Positions 15,245 to 19,534 of a DNA stretch of 19,534 bases are shown one piece after another. The translations under genes were made by a program, and so were the position numbers. Below the pieces are notes generated by a model. That model made no database searches, was not told the DNA's origin, and saw nothing but the letters and a program-made list of their open reading frames with translations. Positions within the stretch are counted from its first letter, which is position 1; each line of letters opens with the position of its first letter. The stretch is from an uncultured Senegalimassilia sp. (GTDB taxonomy: Bacteria; Actinomycetota; Coriobacteriia; Coriobacteriales; Eggerthellaceae). The stretch lies in assembly GCA_937925385.1 (NCBI GenBank), contig CALEWN010000101.1, positions 1 through 19,534 of the forward strand, in the 5' to 3' direction.

Positions 15245-16771
15245 ATGTACGCGGCCTGCTTTCGCGAGCTGCGCCCCTACTCGGAAGACGAAATCAGAGC
15301 CAGGCTCGGAGTAGACAGCGATACCGCACGTGTGCTGATAGCCGCGTTGATGAGGTCCGGCATCTTGCGCTACCGTAGCGGCGACGAGCGTGACGAGGAA
15401 GAGCGCGTGGAGGGTGACGGTGCCACAGGCGGGCAGCGGCTCCAGTTCCGCTTCGTTGGCATAGCAATTGCGCGGGGTCATGCGATTGTCTGCTATCCGA
15501 AGTACCTCCGCAGCACTGACAAGCCCATCCGCGAGATGCGCCAGGCGCTTGATGTGATTGCACAGCTGGGCAGGGACGGCATGCTGCTCGACAAGCAAGA
15601 GGGTGGGCGCTACGATGACCGACTGTCGCTGATGCTACGACTTCTCTGGCTATACGACGAGTACGGCGTCTACTACAACTTCGAGGAGACGCGCGTGCTG
15701 AACGGTCCTGGCGTGATTGACTGGTCGCGCACTATCGATACCCAGACTCCGGTCTTCTCCGATGGCGCGCCGATCTACCTCGACTTCTGGACGCGAAAGA
15801 CCAGGCGCGACGAATACGACCTGGTAGCAAGGCTGCATCGCTCCATCCTGAATGAGTGCTCAAGGTTTCTTGCGGGATGCGGGCTTGCCGACCTTCTCTC
15901 GGTGGGGACCGTTGAGCTGACAGACGAGAATCCGCTCGATTTGGGTGACGTTGACTATCTGCTATGGCTTATCGACCGGGAACGGGCGGTGCAATACGCG
16001 ACGTGGAAACAGGATGTGCTTGACCTGATGCGCGACTACTTGATCGGCAAAGGTGAGAACGCCGACGAGAGCACCGTGCTGCGACTGGGCACGACGAGCT
16101 ACTACCATGCGTGGGAGGTCGCCTGCAAGGCGGCTTTTGGGGACCTGCTGTCGAGCAGGCTCCGGGACTTGCCGCTTGATCTTGACGATGCGTGGCACGA
16201 CCAAAGGAACGGAACGCTGCTCCAGATTATCCCGAGGCCGACGTGGGCACGCCCGGCCGACAAGGGCGAGGCTGAGACGGTCGATACCCTCATCCCAGAT
16301 ACGGTGACGTTCGACATCAATGGCGGCCGGCGCCTGTTCTGCATCTACGATGCCAAGTACTACGTCCCCAGCGCTCGAGGGAAGATGCAGCGGCAGCCGG
16401 GCGTGGAGTCGGTCACCAAACAGTTCCTCTACCAGACCGCCTACCGCGATTTCGTCCACGCGCACGGTTTCGACGCCGTGGTCAACGCGTTCCTCGTCCC
16501 CACCGAGGATGATGAGCCGCGCCTGCTTGCGAGCGTGACCTTCCCCGAGATCATGGCTGCAATCACGGGCGAGCTCCCGCAGTTCAGCGACCACATTGAC
16601 ATGTGGACATTGCCGGCGTATGAGATCTTTGACTGCTATCTGAGGAACCGTGCGTTGATAGGAACAGCTCGAGATGCGGTGCTTGGCGGCTCGGATGGGC
16701 TACTTGTTGGTCAGGATGCCGACGCGGAATCGACGATTACCCATGTCCAGGAGCCGTTGCCAATCGGGTAG
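15245..16771 (+). CDS. McrC/LlaJI-like PD-(D/E)xK restriction endonuclease, R2 subunit
   Basis: This gene predicts a 508-residue nuclease partner of the GTPase, starting three bases after it. Residues about 11-45 look like a winged helix (EDEIRARLGVDSDTARVLIAALMRSGILRYR). The middle is helical. The nuclease core is PD (351-352) followed by IYDAK (367-371), the PD-(D/E)xK site, then KQFLYQ (392-397) with the Gln typical of McrC. Gene order and partners match R2 of LlaJI, which cuts DNA when the R1 motor is engaged on an unmethylated site. After about residue 470 the sequence loses family character. This C-terminal tail of about 38 residues is partly encoded antisense to a minus-strand gene, so the original stop may have been lost. 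The start has no strong ribosome site and probably depends on coupling. Confidence 0.86.
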   Translation: MYAACFRELRPYSEDEIRARLGVDSDTARVLIAALMRSGILRYRSGDERDEEERVEGDGATGGQRLQFRFVGIAIARGHAIVCYPKYLRSTDKPIREMRQALDVIAQLGRDGMLLDKQEGGRYDDRLSLMLRLLWLYDEYGVYYNFEETRVLNGPGVIDWSRTIDTQTPVFSDGAPIYLDFWTRKTRRDEYDLVARLHRSILNECSRFLAGCGLADLLSVGTVELTDENPLDLGDVDYLLWLIDRERAVQYATWKQDVLDLMRDYLIGKGENADESTVLRLGTTSYYHAWEVACKAAFGDLLSSRLRDLPLDLDDAWHDQRNGTLLQIIPRPTWARPADKGEAETVDTLIPDTVTFDINGGRRLFCIYDAKYYVPSARGKMQRQPGVESVTKQFLYQTAYRDFVHAHGFDAVVNAFLVPTEDDEPRLLASVTFPEIMAAITGELPQFSDHIDMWTLPAYEIFDCYLRNRALIGTARDAVLGGSDGLLVGQDADAESTITHVQEPLPIG

Positions 16772-17031
16772 AGGGTCATTCCGTCGATTTCGATTGCCGG
16801 GAAGATTTCTGGTGCGTCTGGGTCATAGGTCGATATGAAGGTGTCGGCTTCCTCGTTGTACACGAGGCCATCGTCGAACTCTGGCAGCCATTCGGTCATG
16901 CGCTCGACCTCGGGCTTCTCGAAGTAGGGGCAAGCCCAGCCGTTCCAGGTGTCATCCGGGTTGAGATAGGCGCGGTGGACGCACTCAGGACGGGATTCGA
17001 GGTCGGATATGACAACGTGGGTTCAGAGCAT
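16711..17031 (-). pseudogene. Small conserved-looking accessory protein, stopped at codon 3
   Basis: One minus-strand frame encodes about 104 residues of protein-like sequence. It runs from HVVISDLESRPECVHRAYL through WNGWACPYFEKPE and MTEWLPEFDDG to LYPIGNGSWTWVIVD. I associate this type of sequence with unnamed proteins on mobile elements; its function is unknown. The only good start is ATG at 17031, with AGGAAGG five bases upstream and TGGTATAGT about 45 bases upstream, but codon 3 (17023-17025) is TGA. No other standard start lies in frame before ATG 16899, which would give only 62 residues and cut off the protein-like front half. The last 61 bases overlap the end of the R2 gene in the opposite direction. 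A nonsense mutation is the simplest explanation. Confidence 0.55.
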
Positions 17032-17075
17032 GGCGGCCTTCCTACCTGGGCAAAGCGGGATTGTGACACGTTCCT

Positions 17076-17084
17076 ACTATACCA
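17076..17084 (-). promoter_or_regulatory. Extended -10 promoter of the broken accessory gene
   Basis: TGGTATAGT on the minus strand sits 45 bases upstream of the ATG at 17031, and the same 9-mer occurs before the methylase operon at 11426. Just upstream, a 7-bp hairpin (17090-17096 against 17104-17110) is followed on the minus strand by TTTT and could stop transcription arriving from the right. Confidence 0.4.
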
Positions 17085-17196
17085 GCAAAAGCCCAAGGAC
17101 ACTTTGGGCTAAGCGCACGAGCGTTAAGAGTCTGTTGGGTAGTGATGTGATGCTTGTTAGTTCGATGGAGCGCCCTGCCGATTCGGCGGTGAGCCG

Positions 17197-17224
17197 TTCA
17201 CAGGTCTCCATTTGCTGATATTCT
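17197..17224 (+). promoter_or_regulatory. Possible promoter of the third methyltransferase gene
   Basis: TTCACA (17197-17202) and TATTCT (17219-17224) are separated by 16 bases, about 70 bases before the TTG start at 17293. Five of six and four of six positions match the consensus. The match is modest. Confidence 0.35.
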
Positions 17225-17292
17225 TGGAAGTTGCGAACGAGTCGGCTCTTGCGGCTGCCTCGAAAAGGTGCTACGGAATTTGAGACGCAGGG

Positions 17293-18384
17293 TTGGGAGC
17301 CACCATAGGTGCCAGGGCGGACATACCTAGGAGCGATGGCAGCCCCAAGATTGGGGCTGTTGACTTATTCTGCGGAATAGGCGGGTTGACGTATGGCCTT
17401 CGCACCAGCGGCATCGACGTGGTTGCCGGCATCGACCTTGACCCCTCCTGCCAGTATGCATACGAGACCAACAACAATGGCGAGGGCTCCTTCATCTGTA
17501 AGAATGTGGACGAGGTCAAGGGCGAGGACATCAACAAGCTTCTCGAAGGTTTCGACGCCAAGGTCTTGGTCGGCTGCGCGCCTTGTCAGCCCTTCTCCAC
17601 CCACCGCAAGGACAAAAAACACCGCGAACGTCACAAGGACTGGGGGCTTCTTCGTCAGTTCGGCAGACTTGCTGAAGAGGTCATGCCCGACTACATATCC
17701 ATGGAGAACGTACCCGAACTCGTGAAGGAGAGTATCTTCGACGAGTTCGTCACGAAGCTCAAGGGGCTTGGCTATACGGTTGATTACAGCGTAGTGAAGG
17801 CCGAGGAATACGGCGTGCCGCAGCACCGCAGGCGCTTGCTCCTTCTTGCCTCAAAAGAGGGAACAATCAGCTTGATTGACCCCACCAATGACGAAAAGCA
17901 TGCCGTTACTGTACGCGAAGCCATCGGCAATCTCCCAGCCGTGAAGGCGGGTGGCGTCTGCGAGGGCGATCCGTTGCAGACTGCTTCCATGCTCTCCAAG
18001 ATAAACATGCAGCGTATCCAGTCGTCAGTTCCAAATGGCACATGGCGCGATTGGCCCGAAGAGTTGCGTCTCGACTGCCACAAGAAGAATAGCGGGCAAA
18101 CCTACCCCTCGGTATATGGTCGCATGGCTTGGGACGAAACCTCTCCGACTATCACCACCCAGTTCTACATGTATGGCACCGGAAGGTTTGGACATCCGGA
18201 ACAAGACCGTGCACTCACTTTACGCGAGGGCGCAATTTTGCAGAGCTTCCCCAAGGGATACAAGTTCATTCGCCCCGGTGAGAAATTGAGCCGCAAGGCA
18301 ATTGCGCGCCACATCGGCAATGCCGTGCCGCCAAAGCTCGGCGAAGCTGTGGGCAGGAGCATTATCGCGGCTTGTACCATCTAA
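17293..18384 (+). CDS. Cytosine-C5 DNA methyltransferase, third and divergent copy
   Basis: This gene predicts a 363-residue DNA (cytosine-5) methyltransferase not closely related to the M1/M2 pair. Motifs are I DLFCGIGGLTYGL (24-36), IV GCAPCQPFS (94-102, Cys98), VI ENV (138-140), VIII QHRRRLLLLAS (177-187), a recognition region from about 205 to 300 (PTITTQFYMYGTGRFGHPEQDRALTLRE closes it), IX ILQSFPKGYKF and X IGNAVPPKLGEAVG. The start is uncertain: the only in-frame standard codon before motif I is TTG 17293, with a weak site. ATG at 17336 (AGGAG just upstream) is one frame off and would need one extra base. A perfect 20-base palindrome covers 17340-17359. The gene converges with the HEPN gene, sharing 4 bases at the stops. 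It may protect DNA from, or mark it for, that neighbouring module. Confidence 0.9.
   Translation: MGATIGARADIPRSDGSPKIGAVDLFCGIGGLTYGLRTSGIDVVAGIDLDPSCQYAYETNNNGEGSFICKNVDEVKGEDINKLLEGFDAKVLVGCAPCQPFSTHRKDKKHRERHKDWGLLRQFGRLAEEVMPDYISMENVPELVKESIFDEFVTKLKGLGYTVDYSVVKAEEYGVPQHRRRLLLLASKEGTISLIDPTNDEKHAVTVREAIGNLPAVKAGGVCEGDPLQTASMLSKINMQRIQSSVPNGTWRDWPEELRLDCHKKNSGQTYPSVYGRMAWDETSPTITTQFYMYGTGRFGHPEQDRALTLREGAILQSFPKGYKFIRPGEKLSRKAIARHIGNAVPPKLGEAVGRSIIAACTI
17340..17359. repeat. Perfect inverted repeat at the start of the third methyltransferase gene
   Basis: CAGCCCCAAGATTGGGGCTG has two exact 9-base arms around GA. As RNA it would form an 8-bp GC-rich hairpin with an AGAT loop just after the possible start codons. 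It may be an operator bound by the methylase or a translational brake. It may also be chance within coding sequence. Confidence 0.5.
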
Positions 18385-19178
18385 CCCATGCTCGGACCTT
18401 CCCCAGCGAGTCGATACCTGCCGGCGTCAAGGTAGGCTATGACATCCTTGCGAAGCTGCGTCAGGAAAGAGTCTACATGGCTGAGCAGCTCCGCTAGCTC
18501 CGAAGTGACAATTTGACTGCCCGCCTCTTCGAAAGAAACGGATCCGTGAGCCAAACCATTTCGCCGATCCTTGATGTCCTTAAGTTCATTTGCCCTGTAG
18601 TTACCTTCTGCGGTATGCACCACAACACCATGATCATCAAAGAGCTGGAGTATCTTGTCTCCGTCCAGGTTGCCACCTGCTATCGAGTGCCTCGTCTCGA
18701 AGTGGAGCGTAGTATTAGCAACTGCGTGGTCAAGCAATTCCTTGCTGACTCGTTCCGCCGTGTTGTTGTTTGCGCTTGGGTCGTTCAGCCTGCTGTGCAT
18801 TCTCGTGCGATGCCATATAGCCCGCAACTTTTCAGAGACTTCGGCATACCCGCATTGCTCGCCTTCAATTCGATCATATATCGCCTGTATCAGGCTGGTC
18901 ACAGAGAACTCTATGATGTTGTAGATCATAATCTTCACATTGGAGCGCACGACACTTGAGACAAGCGAGACCTCGGGCGTCCGCGTGGGAATGCCCTTGG
19001 GGTTTGCACTCTCTGCCTCTTCGTATGCTTTCGCCATAATGCTGCGGTAGGTAAGGCCTTCGCCTACTCCCTGGTCAAGGACGTCCAGCAATGTGGCAAG
19101 CGTGATCATGCTCTTGGTTTCTTCGAGGCGATCAGAATACAACTGTTCATAGCCCAGGATGAGTATTTCGTTTGCCAT
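18381..19178 (-). CDS. HEPN-domain protein, MAE_28990/MAE_18760-like putative nuclease
   Basis: This gene predicts a 265-residue, mostly helical protein. I recognise the MAE_28990/MAE_18760 HEPN family from the N-terminal block (LYSDRLEETKSMITLATLLD, about 14-33), the central EVSLVSSVVRSNVKIMIYNIIEFSVTSLIQAIYD segment (69-102) and the HEPN active-site motif DRRNGLAHG (204-212), that is R206-x4-H211. HEPN proteins with this motif are typically metal-independent RNases in toxin, abortive-infection or restriction-linked systems. No activity is known for this one. The start ATG has GTAGGGG upstream and lies five bases after the stop of the upstream DUF262-like gene, so the two form an operon. The stop overlaps that of the convergent methyltransferase by 4 bases. 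Composition is less GC-rich than the host genes on the left. Confidence 0.75.
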   Translation of the reverse strand: MANEILILGYEQLYSDRLEETKSMITLATLLDVLDQGVGEGLTYRSIMAKAYEEAESANPKGIPTRTPEVSLVSSVVRSNVKIMIYNIIEFSVTSLIQAIYDRIEGEQCGYAEVSEKLRAIWHRTRMHSRLNDPSANNNTAERVSKELLDHAVANTTLHFETRHSIAGGNLDGDKILQLFDDHGVVVHTAEGNYRANELKDIKDRRNGLAHGSVSFEEAGSQIVTSELAELLSHVDSFLTQLRKDVIAYLDAGRYRLAGEGPSMG

Positions 19179-19183
19179 GGCCC

Positions 19184-19534
19184 CTACCGATTTCCCAGCA
19201 GCCTGTTGGCAACGTAATCAATGCGCGCCTTCAGCTTAGTCTTAACGTTTGCGGAATCAGAACGGACGAGTACTTGGAATTCGTCGTCGCTAACCCAGGA
19301 CATGTCCTGGACTGGCAGATTGGGGTTCTCGTTCAATGCAACAGCGACGCCCACGGATATTGCCTCAAAGCGTGCGTGTGGCGTCGATTTGCCGGTTGGC
19401 GTCTTCCTGAAACCAAGGCCGTCAAGTCCACCTTTTACGTATTCCAGCATCTTGTTGAAACGGGCCGTGTATTCATCGCGAAGCTCGGGCTGTTGTTCGA
19501 ATTCGTCATTCATCGTCTCGGTGTACTCATCAAG
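19184..19534 (-). CDS. C-terminal part of a probable DUF262 protein (runs off the window)
   Basis: The frame is open to the right edge, so only the last 116 or so residues are seen; the ATG at 19513 is probably internal. The visible part (ARFNKMLEYVKGGLDGLGFRK, then HARFEAISVGVAVALNENPNLPVQDMSWVSDDEFQVL, and RIDYVANRLLG) resembles the tail of DUF262 proteins that sit upstream of MAE_28990-type HEPN genes. The catalytic ParB-like DUF262 domain would lie outside the window. DUF262 occurs in GmrSD-type modification-dependent restriction enzymes and related nucleases. The identification rests on tail similarity and on its neighbour, five bases downstream. Confidence 0.55.
   Translation of the reverse strand, partial: LDEYTETMNDEFEQQPELRDEYTARFNKMLEYVKGGLDGLGFRKTPTGKSTPHARFEAISVGVAVALNENPNLPVQDMSWVSDDEFQVLVRSDSANVKTKLKARIDYVANRLLGNR

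Noticed and set aside
11511..16771. Reading the operon as a classical McrBC type IV system
   Set aside because: McrBC attacks methylcytosine and would not be linked in an operon to two m5C methylases. The linked pair points to a LlaJI-type system that cuts unmodified DNA.
1..19534. CRISPR array or insertion sequence
   Set aside because: No regularly spaced repeats and no transposase-like frame are visible on either strand. The only recombinase is the integrase remnant.

Overview
The window looks like chromosome of a high-GC Gram-positive gut actinobacterium of the Coriobacteriia, most likely Eggerthellaceae. This is inferred from composition and gene content: a MurT-GatD fusion, an ArsB/NhaD-type transporter, an APC permease, a universal stress protein, and a YedE/TusA-like/DUF3343 selenium cluster. 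No 16S rRNA or other phylogenetic marker is present. The taxonomic call rests on recall, not on a search.

Bases 1-10701 look like ordinary host core. In order they hold: an ArsB/NhaD-family ion transporter (minus); a divergent single-gene fusion of MurT and GatD (plus), which amidates the glutamate of lipid II; tRNA-Thr(CGT) (minus); a universal stress protein (minus); an APC amino-acid permease (minus); an acetamidase/formamidase (minus); a selenium operon yedE - TusA-like - DUF3343 (minus); and tRNA-fMet (plus). The selenium operon has a near-consensus promoter and a leader of about 240 nt. That leader carries three copies of a 9-mer, two of them displayed in the loops of 6-bp stems. Several strong intrinsic terminators and promoters can be placed.

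From the 3' end of tRNA-fMet to the right edge the window looks like a genomic island. It opens with the catalytic C-terminal part of a tyrosine recombinase, apparently a remnant. Next comes a compact four-gene operon (11511-16771): two paralogous cytosine-C5 methyltransferases, an McrB-like AAA+ GTPase and an McrC/LlaJI-like PD-(D/E)xK nuclease. Its content and order match the LlaJI restriction-modification systems, in which each methylase marks one strand of an asymmetric site and the GTPase drives the nuclease on unmodified DNA.

After this operon lies a small accessory gene on the minus strand that is stopped at its third codon. Then come a third, unrelated cytosine methyltransferase (plus) and, converging on it with a 4-base overlap, a HEPN-domain protein and the 3' end of a probable DUF262 protein that runs off the window. 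This Dcm/HEPN/DUF262 group is the best candidate here for a little-described defence system. The right boundary of the island is not visible.
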